Assembly (NCBI GenBank): GCA_037127255.1 | Contig: JBANSL010000009.1 | Location: forward strand, 19,181,475-19,245,474 | From: Persicaria tinctoria | Taxonomy: Eukaryota; Streptophyta; Magnoliopsida; Caryophyllales; Polygonaceae | Length of the DNA: 64,000 nucleotides | Reading direction: 5' to 3' | Part shown: positions 22,606 to 34,307 of the stretch, in pieces | How positions within the stretch are numbered: position 1 is the first letter of the stretch | Layout: the number at the start of each line of letters is the position of its first letter | Notes under the pieces: model-generated | Seen by the model: only the letters and a program-made list of their open reading frames with translations | Told to the model about the DNA's origin: nothing | The model's database searches: none | Position numbers and translations under genes: made by a program

Positions 22606-22619
22606 TTTTTTTTGTAGTG

Positions 22620-25600
22620 TATGTTACTCTTATATGTTCTCGTATGATGCATACACCAAGCTCGTGCATTGTTCATATATGTGACAATTGTGATACCCAT
22701 TAAATCATGCATGTCTTGTTTAAGTTGCTAGGCATATCGACTTTCATGGGATAATAGACTGCTATCTTGTCTCGCATGCATCCGTGTAGCACTCAAATAT
22801 GTCTTTTGGAATGAATACGTATGTCGTGCTCCTTGATATAGGTACATGTTAGAGTAGATTAATATTATTGATATGCCCCATGCTGAATTTGTGTCTGCTT
22901 GTCACAATTACAACCTAATAGACTTTCATAAGGGCGTCGTTGCTATTCTCGGGTCGAAGTTTTGTCTCTAGTTGTCGTCTTAGTATTGGTTCGTGGTTGT
23001 TTCCGATAGGAACTTTGGGTTGTCTTTTCTTGTCACTCCCCTATCTCCTCTAACTTGGACCCTATGCGATACATTCGACGAGCGACCGCATGGAAGAGGG
23101 AACGAAAACTTAGATAGTGATAGAGCAGTGCAGCGGAAGCGTGGGCCCATAACCCAGAGGCCTCAGGATCAATGATGTCGGCGGAACGAGCACGCATCGA
23201 GAATTGCGAATACTGAGTACGATTTGACTCGCAAGAGGGAGTGTTCTCCGTTCGAATTGCTGACCCTTTGGAATTTATTGACAATGATATTGCACTAACC
23301 TGACGATGAGATTACGTGTTGATGTGCTGACCTGGTGATGACTGTTACTTGATTGCCTGTTGCCTATGATGATATGATTTGATGACTTATAGATCTCATA
23401 TACCATGATGTCTTGACTTGTTGCTACGCTGAGTTGCTAAGCATGATTTGAATTTCTTTGCCTGTAAAATGTGAACTATATATGCTAAGAAGCATGAATT
23501 GTATCGGATAAGGTTATAATGCAAAATGTTAGCTTGACTTGATTATGTTCATATATGATGGTTGCGATGGTTATTGAGCATGATGTTAACTGAGACTGGT
23601 TGAATCCATGATGTTATGTTATGAATCCTAGTTGATATGATGTAGACCTTATGTTTGATGATTTTCATGATTTCTTCTTCCTTCAACATGTGGGGGAGGT
23701 CAATTGGTAGCGTGGTTGGAGAGTGGTGAAAGAATTTTGGGCGGTTGGGATGATCGATGGTACTAGAAGGTGAGTTGCGACTTGCGAGAGAGGGATGCTG
23801 GCTTAAGTAAGAGTGAGTGAGCTTTGGGGTTTTTGGGAGGCAATGTTGGTGCTTATGATGAGCTTCTAGGTGATGTTGGTGATGCTTCGGGTAGTACGAG
23901 AAGTGTAAGGAAGAGCTCGTGAATATCGAGGACATGGTATTAGAGGTACTTGGGTGTGACGTTAGAGATAGAAGTTGGATTCTTAGAAGTGGATGGTGTG
24001 GTAGTGCTTAGCGAAAGGAGGGGCGAGATTTGATCATCGAGATGAATTGGGATTCTCTGGGGAATTTTGTCTGGGTTGACGTTGACGAGTTTAGAAGGGG
24101 ATTAATCTTGGCTTGAGAGTGGAGATGGGCGAGTGGGGATTGTGTTTCATTTTGACTGGTATGATGTGAGGAATTTTCTTTATTTTGTGATTTATTTATA
24201 TCTGCTGACATGATGTTAGGTAACGACCATGATGAACCTGGTGTGGAATTACATGTTGATATGCAATATTAAAATCTAGTTGGTAGTGACAAGTGTTACC
24301 ATGATATATTAACACTTGGATATCCTGTTATATTGGTTTAGAAGCATGTTAGGACGTGATGTGATATGATATATGAAGTAATGATGAGTATGAACTATAG
24401 GATAATGATGTGTTATTATGTGGAAGCATGATGTTTTATTATGTGGTAGTAACCATGATGTGTACTATATGGTTGACAAGCATGATTATTGGTTATGTAA
24501 ATGATTAATATGACTTGAAGTATGATCATGATTAGTATATATGAGATAATGGTGCATGATTTTTAAATGATTGTCATTCAATATTGTGATGGGTTAAAGG
24601 TGATGTCTTTCAGAGCATCCAGACATTTTGGTGATTTATATACATTTGATCTTCCTTTTTTTTTTCTGAATCTTAATAGCATGGCTTTGTTGTGTTGATA
24701 TGTTAACGTGATGAATCTGTTCTGCTAGTGTTGCAATATCGATATGCGATAGGGAGATTTGATGTGTACTGACGTACTAACCCCATAACATCTAACCCGT
24801 TGATCTATGTACATGTGTGCTTACGTGATGAGTGATGAGCATTCGATAATGCACTTGTGATGCCTTCAGTATGTTATAGATATACCTTATGATTCGTAGT
24901 ATGTTGAGGCTTGTTGTTCCTTTGTTACTTGAGATTTGTTGGCATGTTTATGTTTATGTTAAACGGTTATGTGATGGATGTGACTATGATATGATGTGGA
25001 AGTTGCCATGTGTGAGATGGCTTATGGTATTATGCTTATATAAGAGTTGATGAAACTTTTGGTTATGGTACTTGTTGAGTTGTGAATGATGTTGCATGAT
25101 CTGGAAACTAGGAAGAGAATATGAGATTAGCCCTTAGAGGTGGATGATTCCACCTCCGAGCTTCTGAATTTGATTGATTGTTATGCGGGAAACTGATTTG
25201 GTTTTAGAAGATTTTGACGAAATCTTGATTTGAAAGGATTTGACTTGTTTTGGTGTAAAGTTGCTTGATTAAGCGTTGGATTTGAAGATTTGAACGGTTT
25301 TGAAAATGATTAACTTAGATTAGTAAGAAATAAACGTTACCGAGAATTTCAACGATTTTAAGACCAATAATTTCAATTGTGGAATCCCTTTTGGAACTTT
25401 TCAAACCCGATATTATATTATAACGCCTCATGAAGTGGATACAAGCATTTTATAGGGGCGCATATAGAATGCTTGCTAAGACCTAGTAGAGACGCTATGA
25501 TTGCTTTTCGAGTTATGATGTGACCGAAAGGTTGGGGTAAGGGTGTGATAGGGGCCCATGTCACATACTTGCTATGACCAATTGGGAATGTTATGATCAC

Positions 25601-25752
25601 GTCAAGGGTGCTGGGAGGATTTCATACGCCCCCCTATGAGATGCTTACAGTATCAATGACATGATCCTTGCACTCACCAATTTCAAACTTCATCCCCTTG
25701 TTTTAAGGTGATTTTAGTCTCGGGGACGAGACTTGTTTTTAGAGGTGGATGA
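22620..25752 (+). mobile_element. Internal non-coding domain of the LARD-type element, right piece
   Basis: About 3.1 kb without a coding frame, ending in the purine-rich AGAGGTGGATGA directly before the LTR start. An imperfect duplication of about 100 bp lies near 25440-25640 (ATAGGGGCGCATAT/ATAGGGGCCCATGT). With 1-1048 this gives at least 4.2 kb of internal sequence with no gag or pol, which together with a 4-kb LTR fits the LARD class. Confidence 0.65.
25741..25752 (+). other. Polypurine tract of the LARD-type element
   Basis: AGAGGTGGATGA immediately precedes the TG of the LTR. The stretch just before it (GGGGACGAGACTTG) resembles the sequence that follows the pol stop codon in related chromovirus-type gypsy elements. 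Confidence 0.6.
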
Positions 25753-28700
25753 TGTAAAGACCGTGAAATTTTATAATATTAAATTATTAAAAAAATGAAT
25801 TATAATCATCTCGATTTCTAAGATTCGGGAGATTTGGAATTTCCATCCTCGAGCTATTGGTTACTCTAAATCCTTCGAAACAAGTTCCGGCATTATTTAG
25901 TTGAAAATTTAAAATATGCTTTATCTCGCTTTCATATGCGAAAATTTAAAATAATATTTGGTGTTCATTATTTATTTCGGAATTGAAAATTTGAAAATCT
26001 TTTTGAGTCGAATCGGATAAGGTTGAGAGAGCGGGTCTCGGGATTTAAATTTTCAGGTATTTGATTTTTGAGGGTTGGGACCACTTACCCTTAGTCTTCT
26101 TCTTCCCCCCCCCCCCCCCCCCCCCCCCCCCCATTTCTCTTCTCCACTGTCGATCAGGGCAACAACTCCCCTCTAGCCTGTCATGAGCAAATTTGGGCAA
26201 AACCTCACATTCCCCTCCTCATCACACCACCATTGTTTCACCATTCTTGACAAAAAGGCCAAACAACCTCATGCTTTTGTGCTGTTACCCACGCCATTGC
26301 TTGATTCCAATTTCAGAATTTTGTTTCCCCTTTATTTCTATCTGATTTCCATTTCAATTTCCATTCCCACAACCACACCAACCCAGCCCTTGTACTGTCC
26401 AAATCAAACCCCTAAAACCCACAGGGGCGTCTCATACACAACCCTCACTCCCTCATTTCTCCTCTTCCCTCCATCTCTTTCTCTTCCCTCCTCAGGCGGC
26501 AGCACTGAGCCACCACCATCACAGCCAGCGTCTCCACTCTTGAGCTCCCATCGAGCGCCTCCTCTGTCCTCCCGAGCACCTCAGCACCACCAATACTCCT
26601 CCCTTCGTCAAGCCCAGCAGCCTGGGGACTCCGGCGTTCGAAAACCGAGTAGCAGCAACACGCCTGGGCGCCACTGAGCAGCGCCCCTGAGCCCACCCGA
26701 GCTCTCGCAGTGCTGTTCTCCGAGCAGTCGAGCCGAGCCGTATTCGCCGATGTCCGACGTAACCAGCAGCGCCAGGACCGTCTTCTCTTCCTCCGACGTC
26801 CACGAGCAGCGGCCGGAGCAGCTGAAGCCGAGCACCTCCGTCCTCTGTTTTCCGGGCGAGCGATTTGTAAGCCTCCCTCTTTTCTCTCGCGGTCAAAGCC
26901 CCATAAAAGTCCCACCTTTTGACTCTGAAATCCCTCCTAGGCCCAGCACGAGCAGCTCGAGCCTCCAACGAGCCCGATTCAACCCCGACGATGTCCAATC
27001 AACTCCGACGAATCCCGCCGATGGAGCCTGCGGAGACCTCGGTGAGTCTCGCTCTTCTTTCCTTTCCTTGAGTCGTTGTTGGGTTGGTGACGGTCGGGAG
27101 GGGGTGTCAGTGCGGGGGAGTGACCGGGCTGGAGACGAGAGAGCTCCGGCGAGGACCTCGTTCTTTCTCCTCTTCCGTCTTCGCGCAGCATTGGCCAAGG
27201 AAGGAGACGGCTCCTCTTTCTTTTCTTTCGCTGGGTTATGAGCTTGGGTCTGGGAGACGGGTTATGGGAGCCGGTTTCTATTCCATCCGGGTCATTCTTT
27301 CTTTTCTTTTATTGGGTCGGGTTGGGGCTTGGTTTTGGGTTAAGGATTGGGCCGGCCTATTGGGTGTATTATAAGGTTTTGTTTTGTTGATTACCTATAT
27401 CTTTTGTTATATGGTTAGTTGTTAGTAGATTATTAATAATTATTATTATTGTTGGTTATTATTATTACAGTTATTATTTTTGATAAATATGATTTTATGA
27501 AAATAAATTTATGAAATCATTATAAAAGTGTTTGGAGATAAAATTATTTGGGATAAGTGTGTTGATTTAAATATGTGAATTTGGTGATTCTTATATTTTA
27601 AATATTATTGGAGTATGTTGTTAAATGTTGTTAATAAACTAGATTTTTAAAGAGAAATTGTCAGTTTGATTTATGAATGGGGTTTTTAAAGATAGATTTA
27701 TTTTGAAAATGTTTATTATTGTCTTGAATTACTTGAAACATTAAAGTCAAGGTTTTGAAATAAAATGTCGGGACTAATTCTATAATATGATTTTGAGATA
27801 TTGGTTTTAAGGTTTAAATGTTTAATGTCGGGATTCCTTGTCTTGGTTTAATTATATTGGTTTTGAGAAAGAAATTGGAAGTAAATGATTTTGGTTGATG
27901 TTGTTTGTATCGGAAAGGTTTTAGAAAATGGTTTTATCGTCGATTGGTTTTGAGGATATGGAGAACTTGGGTTCGGGTGTGTAAGAATGTTAGTTCGGTA
28001 GCTTATGAAAATGGCTTGATGATAGGTGTGTACTGCTTTTGGATTGCTTTGGACTTGCATTTGGGCCCTTGCTTGCGTTATTTTGCTGTTCTGCATCTTC
28101 AGGTAAGTTCCCTAGGGGGCTTACTCAGGTTGGACATTCATGCCTATTGTTGCATTTTATGTTAGGTGTTGCATATGCATAAAAGCATGTCATGTAGTAT
28201 CATGTTTAGGTCGCACAAATTGAATGAGCATCTGCTTAGGGTTGGCATGGTACGGTAACCACCAAAAAATGGTGATTACCACGTACCAACCACAAACTGG
28301 TGGTACGTAAATTTTCATACCACGTACCGACCACAAGTCGTGGTTACCGCATATGTGGTAACCATGACTTGTGGTTACCATCGGTACATTACCATGGTTA
28401 CCAAGCTATAATTTTGTTTGTATTTTTTTCAAACCCCTTGGCTACCTTCCGGTAGTCATCAAAGTTATCGAACGAAAAAATATGGTTACCACTTATTAAA
28501 ATATCAAATAAATTAAATTCACAACCTAAAGTACAAACCAATTCAAAACAACCAAGTTTAAATTCTTTAAACAAACCAAGTTCAATTGTTCAAACATTCA
28601 AAATGTTCATGCAAATTCAAACAAAAAAAGTTAAAAGTCTTCAAACATTCAAAATGTTCCTATTATTTCTAGTAGAAATAGTAGAAAGGGCCAATTCAGG

Positions 28701-29785
28701 TTAAAATCAAAACACAAAATATAAATTAAAAAATTAAAGGTAATAACAATAAAACATTAAATAAAAAAAATTAATATATATACTTGGTAACCATGGCATT
28801 AAGATTTCATTACCATTACCGTACCACCTCCACGTGGTTACCACCAAGATGGTTACCACAATGTTGGTTACCACAAGTGTGGTTACCAACATAGTCGGTT
28901 TGTGGTTGGTACGTGGTTGGTATGGTAATTTCCGTACCATTTGCCAGCCCTACATCTGCTTACATTATGCGTTTGAAACAGAACGGCCGTTATCTGTGAT
29001 AGTCCTAGAGTCTTTGCTAGGGTCATAGGGTAGTCCAGCCTCATCGGGTACCCTGAGTCAATCGAGTCATGAACTTCCTTATATTATGAGATGCCTGCGG
29101 GCTTTATTGTGGAGAAGGTTAGGCATGCGTGCCGCCCGATTATGATGGAATGCATTCACGAGCTGGCCAGTCTCCGCCCTATCGGAAGGGGGTGGAGGTA
29201 GGAGAGGGATATGCCACTTGGCATTGTCTTGGGCCCTTTATAGTATTTTTACACTTCACTATAACTAGGAGCATGCTAGTATGTTGACTTTCGTACTGCA
29301 TTAGAGCATCTTTATTAGGTATAGCACATACTATGTGGCCTCAGCGAGGACTGCCGGTCCCGCATGAGTGGCTCGATCTGACTCCTTTCCCCGTTCTTTT
29401 TTTAAGGTATTTTCCGCAGATTTTGAGTGCTCGATGTCTATATGACGGGGTTCCCTTTTGGTGAATCGAAGAATCTGACTAATATCCTAACTTAGTAGAA
29501 TGGTAATTACCCACTCATGATTTGGTTTTGACCGGCTCTGCCGTGACACTTATATCTTTACTTTGCTTCTGCTTTACTACCGTTTGAAATGGATTCCGTG
29601 ACATAGTCTTAGGACAGGTTAAGGGTACCCAACGGCCCTTCGAGATTTTAGGGTTTGAAATCCCTCTTTATTACTGACCATAAAAATGAGTTCGAAACCT
29701 CGACCCGTACCTGGATTGCAAGATCCGAACAAGGGGTTTTATCCCTTGAAACGTAACCCGGAAATCATAATTCTGGGCCGTTACA
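25753..29785 (+). repeat. 3' LTR (4.03 kb) of the LARD-type element
   Basis: It begins TGTAAAGACC after the polypurine tract and ends GGCCGTTACA, i.e. TG...CA. It is unusually long. It contains a run of 28 C (26105-26132), a GC-rich gene-like stretch at 26180-27350 with overlapping frames on both strands, and a 716-bp hAT insertion at 28237-28952. The next five bases, TCTTG, would be the target duplication; the partner lies outside the window. Confidence 0.75.
28237..28952. mobile_element. Non-autonomous hAT-type element in the LARD LTR
   Basis: Ends TAGGGTTGGCA and TGCCAGCCCTA form the terminal inverted repeat. An exact 8-bp duplication CATCTGCT lies at 28229-28236 and 28953-28960, the size expected for hAT. 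Both sub-terminal regions are dense in GGTTACCAC/GTGGTAACC words in both orientations. There is no transposase. Confidence 0.92.
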
Positions 29786-30023
29786 TCTTGTGCATCAAAT
29801 CATCCTTGAATGAGTCATTCCTCCCCACCCCAAACCCCCTCCTCCTAAGCTCAAATCCATTGGCAGCCTCTTCCTTGGCTTTCAGGGCCTTCAACTTGTC
29901 ATCAATGTCCTTCCGATCATGTCCCTTACCCTTCAAAACCTCCTCTCTCAGCCTCGCCTCTCCAAACGGATTGGATCCTTTAAGCTTCACCTCCAGCCCT
30001 CTGTTTTCAATGATGACCGACAT
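29786..30023 (-). pseudogene. eIF4B-like gene fragment cut by the LARD LTR
   Basis: The minus strand gives an open frame from ATG at 30023 (MSVIIENRGLEVKLKGSNPF, later EARLREEVLKGKG and KLKALKAKEEAA). The NPFGEARxREEVL block resembles the repeated NPFG-A-PREEVL motif of plant translation initiation factor eIF4B. The frame stays open until 29786, where it runs directly into the LTR end. It may be an exon truncated by the insertion or an older captured fragment. A short duplication (TTGAAATACTCAGTC) lies just upstream of the ATG. The eIF4B link is from motif memory, so it is moderate. Confidence 0.45.
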
Positions 30024-30101
30024 AGTCCTACGCTACAAGTTGAAATTGAAATACTCAGTCATGGCCTCCCCAAATTGAAATACTCAGTCCTAAATTTTTG
30101 A

Positions 30102-32092
30102 AAATTTTGATACCTTCAATAGGATCCGCCTTTGCTAGCCTAAAATCAAAGAGCTTTGAATTAAATTACTGTAACAATACAAGTTGTTATGATAAAAACT
30201 TGCCTTTCCATAAAATCAAAGCACCATTAAACAAATTCAAAACCAACATGACAGTTATGAGGAAAAAAAACTTGTTTTTCGCAAGACCACTGTACCTTTC
30301 CACACCGTTGTGTTCCGCTGACGTGCAATGTACCTCTCAATCTCCTCTCTATCAAATCGTTTCACTTTCCCTCCGTCTCCAATTTAATCTACTGCTCACA
30401 TTGCAAATTCATCCTTACTTAACTATGAAGCACAAAACAACCATTGCAGTCCACCTCCATCTCTGATTTTGTCGCATCCATTCGCATAAATTATCCCCGA
30501 TTGTGATATCCCGCTCTTGTGCTGGCTTGCAATTCGAACTCGTTCACTCAAAATCAAATGGTTTACTCAACTTAATCTCCAACTACGTACTAATTCAATA
30601 AATTATCTACCTTATAACCGTATTCCATTGTGATATCAAAATAGATTTAGAAAATGATGAAAGTGAATAAAACAAAAACCAAAATCTGCAGTGGAATTAT
30701 AAACGAATAAATCGCAATATCATCTCTCAACATAAAAAGAAAAGCATTGAATACCGTTCATAAGCTTCAAAATCTTACGGCACATGCTCAAGCCTAGGCC
30801 TTCCTGCGATGCCCATCTACTGCTATGAAACATGTCTTGTATCAGATCAGGTGGAAGCCCTTCACCTAGACACAACATCCTACAACAGCAAGAAAGCAGA
30901 TTTCCGGGCACAATGGTAACCTCATGAGAAATTGAGAAGAGCAATAAAACATAACCGAACCCTTCCTGCGGGTACTTCCTCCCCATCAAGGGCAGTAGCC
31001 CACACCACACCACACAAACAATAGAAACTGAAAACGTAAGACAGAAAGCAGGGAGTGCCAACCACATATGAATCACACGCAAAAGGTAATGAGGAAAAAC
31101 AAATTCGCAAAAGATATATATGAATCTCTGTAAAGAAAAATGAATACTGTCCAATTTCTCGTCTTGCCTAATCGTCGAGCAAGGGCGTGACTACAATAAG
31201 CAATATCAGCTCGAGGCCTAACTGCAGAGGTTGCAATCAAATTTTTTGGAAACTAAACAAAAAAAAAGTGCCGGAAAATAGAAATTAGATCAAATCAAAA
31301 GGAAAGAAGCAAAATTTGTGAAAGGAAACTAACAAATCTAGCTTGCTCTTGTCCGTCAAGCCCTCGAACCGAACTAAATTAGGGTTGAAGTCCTCGTTAT
31401 CATCTTCCCTGTTGTGGAGAGGGCAAGTAGAGGAGCAATTTCGAGATAAATGTCGGAAAACAGTTATCTGCGTCTTCCGCCTAACTCCAGGATTCGATCC
31501 GAGTCCGATGAGCCTGATGATCGTTTCTTTTCGCAGGTCCCTACAATTCAAAGTAAAGAGATTAGAGGCAGAGAGAGAGGAGTTATGCGGAAGACGAAGT
31601 CGATCTGGAGAAGAGAGCGGATTGGAGTAGTGGAGAACCGGGCGGATCTTCAGCAGAGGCGGCCGACAAACCGGTCCCCATGTTCGGCCTGAAAATTGGA
31701 TGAACGGATATGACGTTGGACCAGAAGGAGGGCTCACCCTCGCTACAGTCCTCTACCACACTTGGGTTGTGCCAACTTCTAGTCCTACACCACCCTCGCA
31801 CCGCGCCGCGCCGCCTCCTAGATCCCCGATCCGCAACCACCCTTGTGCAACGTCTCCGCCCCAATTGCCTGATCTCCACCACCAAAACAGACGGGATCTC
31901 CTACCAAGAATAGAAGATAACTGTGAGGAAGAAATATATAAGGTGGGAAAAATAAGCAATTGAAGAAGAGAACGTGGCTGAGAAAGGGCTGAAAGGCTCA
32001 AAACTGTGATGCATAAGGTTGCTAATAGAAGGACACGTGGGCCAAATTTTAACAAAGACATTGCTTCTAATTACATAAATATAAGGGGTGGA
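30102..32092 (-). mobile_element. Helitron-like element copy I, with captured phytochrome fragment (left end unplaced)
   Basis: The right end at 32092, read on the minus strand, is TCCACCCCTTATATTTATG, then AGAAGCAATGTC and CACGTGTCC. The same terminus recurs at 34307 and 37315. The TC start, the A/T flanks and the CACGTG sub-terminal block resemble the 5' ends of the two Helitrons at 17982 and 21219. I could not find a CTAG hairpin for the left end, so the start given is only a guess. A GC-rich gene-like segment at 31340-31900 has frames on both strands and no family I recognise. Confidence 0.4.
30753..30866 (-). pseudogene. Captured phytochrome C-terminal (histidine-kinase-related domain) fragment
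   Basis: On the minus strand the frame reads [38 protein letters not shown]. This 38-residue block is the ATP-binding G1-box region of the histidine-kinase-related domain of plant phytochromes, closest by pattern to the PHYB/PHYE type ([18 protein letters not shown]). Sequence before and after does not continue the gene: after LMNG the expected VQYIRE is replaced by [10 protein letters not shown] and a stop. So only part of one exon was captured. Confidence 0.85.
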
Positions 32093-34307
32093 TTTTAGTA
32101 AAAATGATATAAAAAAAAGTGGGGATAATATGTTCTATTTTATATTCTCTTGGAAATACTTGGTTTATTCATGCAATCTTTGAATTTGAATTGCATTTAA
32201 AAAAAATATGGGTAGGACAGGTAGTAGGGCTTGTTACCATTGTCGATGCTGAAAATAATAAATATCATGAGAAAATCACACCAAAATGAAATTTCCCCCA
32301 AAATAGCAACATTAAAAAACAAAATTACATGGATATATATGATGAGTCATTTTAAGGCCACATTTTAGAAGGATAATGAGTGGATATAAATAATACACCC
32401 ATGTTGTGTTTCACTGAGAACCTGTGAAATCGACTGATCAACTTAGAAACTTCAAACTTATATTCATATGATATTTGCATATGATCAACTCAGATTGCAT
32501 ATGATTATGATACATGATTTCTATTTTCATTCAACTTAGAAACTTATATTACTATAATATTTGCACATAAAAAAGTGAAGTTTTCCCAATAAGATTGTCA
32601 CATTGTTCTATGTAAATTGAAATTTTGTGGTAGGTTTAGCATTTGAAGGTTCAAGCTCCTAAATCAAACAAAAAATACCAAGTTATTGATATTACTAAAC
32701 CTATTCTACCATTCTGTTTCGGCAAAATGAACACAACCTATGTCAAAAATAAAGAATCGATCACATGTCACACTAACTCTGAACAACGAAAGCAGCTCAA
32801 CCAACTCATTAATTAGTTCAGTTTACATCGAAAATCAGAACAAAGACATTCCAATAACCTTTTGTCCTAATTTCAGAATCAACGTTGAGATTTTAAAGCA
32901 CCTCTCATTTGCAAAATGTAAAACTTTCATTCATTAAAGAGGAAATCAAAGTTGAGATTTTAGAACAACTTCACTTCTTTTCCATTTCGGCTACAAAATT
33001 GGCATATAACAACCCTTTCTTCTCTTGACAAAACCAATAAGAAACCCATAGAAGGTTACATCTTAGTGAGTGAGGCAACCATCACATAACTGTAATATTC
33101 AGAGAGGTCAAGCAATGCATCCCTAAAAATCATCACATATTTCTATATAAACTTAGGCTTGGTCATCTTAGTGAGTGCAACAATTTTGACCATAGTTATG
33201 ATATAAAAGTCATCACACAATTTTATCTCCCTTTGCTCATCCATAAACTCAAATGAATCAACACAAAATTCAAAACGGGATTATGAAATCACAATCACAA
33301 ATCACAATCAAATTCACATGAGCTACCAGCAATCACAAATCAAAACTTCACCAAATAAGCATTTCATCGAACACCTTGTGTGCAATAATTAACCCAAAAT
33401 TTTCTAACTTAATCAACCTAGTATACAGATCCAATTGGTAAGCAAAGGGCGAATAGAGAGTGTTTTACCTCGATTTGGCGCATCCCGCCTTCAATTGCAA
33501 TCGATGGCCACCTCCAGCCACCAATTCTGTCGTCACGACTTATCACCACATCAAACACAAACCAACAAACAAATTAGATCAAGAGCATTCTAATAATATG
33601 CAATTTGTAAAGCTAATCAAGAAAAATTCAGCAACTGAATAAGGGAAGGGGAGAGCAATTGAAGAAGGGCAGCGCGAGAGCATCATCGCCAACCACTGGA
33701 ATGTACCACGCACACCCATATCCGGTTCTTCGCGCCACCAAAGTCGGTGTCTGGTGTTCGCTTGGCTCTTCCAAATTCGTCATCGGGAGCGAGATGCGAG
33801 TAAGAGATTCCATGGGAGAGCTTCATATTTGGCTTTGAGAGCGGTGAGAACAATGGAAAGATTTCAGAGAGAAACCGAGCGTTTATTAAGAGAGTAAAGA
33901 CGCTGAGCAAAAAATAATACTCCGTAGTTAAGAGAGTAAAGGGGAGACTAAAGAAATTACCTTTGATGAAGAAAGTGCATTTGAGGAACAACGATTTGAG
34001 GAATTGAGGAATAACGATTATAGAATCCATGATTACTTCAATATTCAGTGTTCAATCTTGACCATATTTGATCATCCCACCACCGATTAGGGAAAATCAA
34101 GGAACTAAGAAGAGAGGAAGTACCGTTACAGTTGTGACTTGCGAGGAGAATTTCAGATGTGAAGAGAAGATGAGAGAGGGAAGGAGATATGAGCAGTTGA
34201 AAGAACGTGGGTGAAGAATGTAGTTTCTTAGGCTACTCAAAAGGTTGACACGTGGCTCAATTTTTTGTGAGGACATTGCTTCTAAAATTATAAGTATAAG
34301 GGGTGGA
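32093..34307 (-). mobile_element. Helitron-like element copy II
   Basis: The right end at 34307 is, on the minus strand, TCCACCCCTTATACTTATAA, AGAAGCAATGTCC, GCCACGTGTCAA. The part at 33350-34170 is clearly homologous to 36295-37080 in copy III (TTTCATCGAACACCTTGTGTGCAA; GCATCCCGCxTTC; ATCACCACATCAAACACAAACC). The left boundary is not certain. No intact coding sequence. Confidence 0.45.

Larger units (their letters stand above)
1049..22619. mobile_element. CACTA (En/Spm) element, non-autonomous, with nested insertions and captured gene pieces
   Basis: The element begins CACTACAAAAAA at 1049 and ends TTTTTTGTAGTG at 22619, a perfect CACTA terminal inverted repeat. It is flanked by the 3-bp direct repeat TAT (1046-1048 and 22620-22622), the size typical of CACTA elements. 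Both ends carry subterminal inverted repeats of an AGCCACGGCAAA-like word (about 1070-1180 and 22430-22605), the usual transposase-binding layout. No TNPD or TNPA transposase frame is visible. Of the 21.6 kb, about 15.9 kb is later insertions (Helitrons 4883-17982 and 18411-21219), leaving about 5.7 kb of CACTA. Its left arm (1200-4882) has a gene-like CT-rich leader around 1260-1570, an unrecognised exon-like block near 2165-2325, and kinase exons at 3951-4446. The right arm (21220-22370) is AT-rich with no recognised coding sequence. Confidence 0.9.

Noticed and set aside
26183..27374. Several frames of 80-160 codons on both strands
   Set aside because: They overlap one another in a GC-rich part of an LTR, show no domain and are low-complexity Ser/Pro/Arg-rich; composition explains them.
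28400..28900. Satellite array of GGTTACCAC
   Set aside because: The words are not in regular tandem order and lie within a hAT element with clear ends.
31285..31963. Overlapping frames of 80-150 codons on both strands
   Set aside because: They look gene-like in composition but neither strand shows a known domain; treated as captured sequence of unknown origin.
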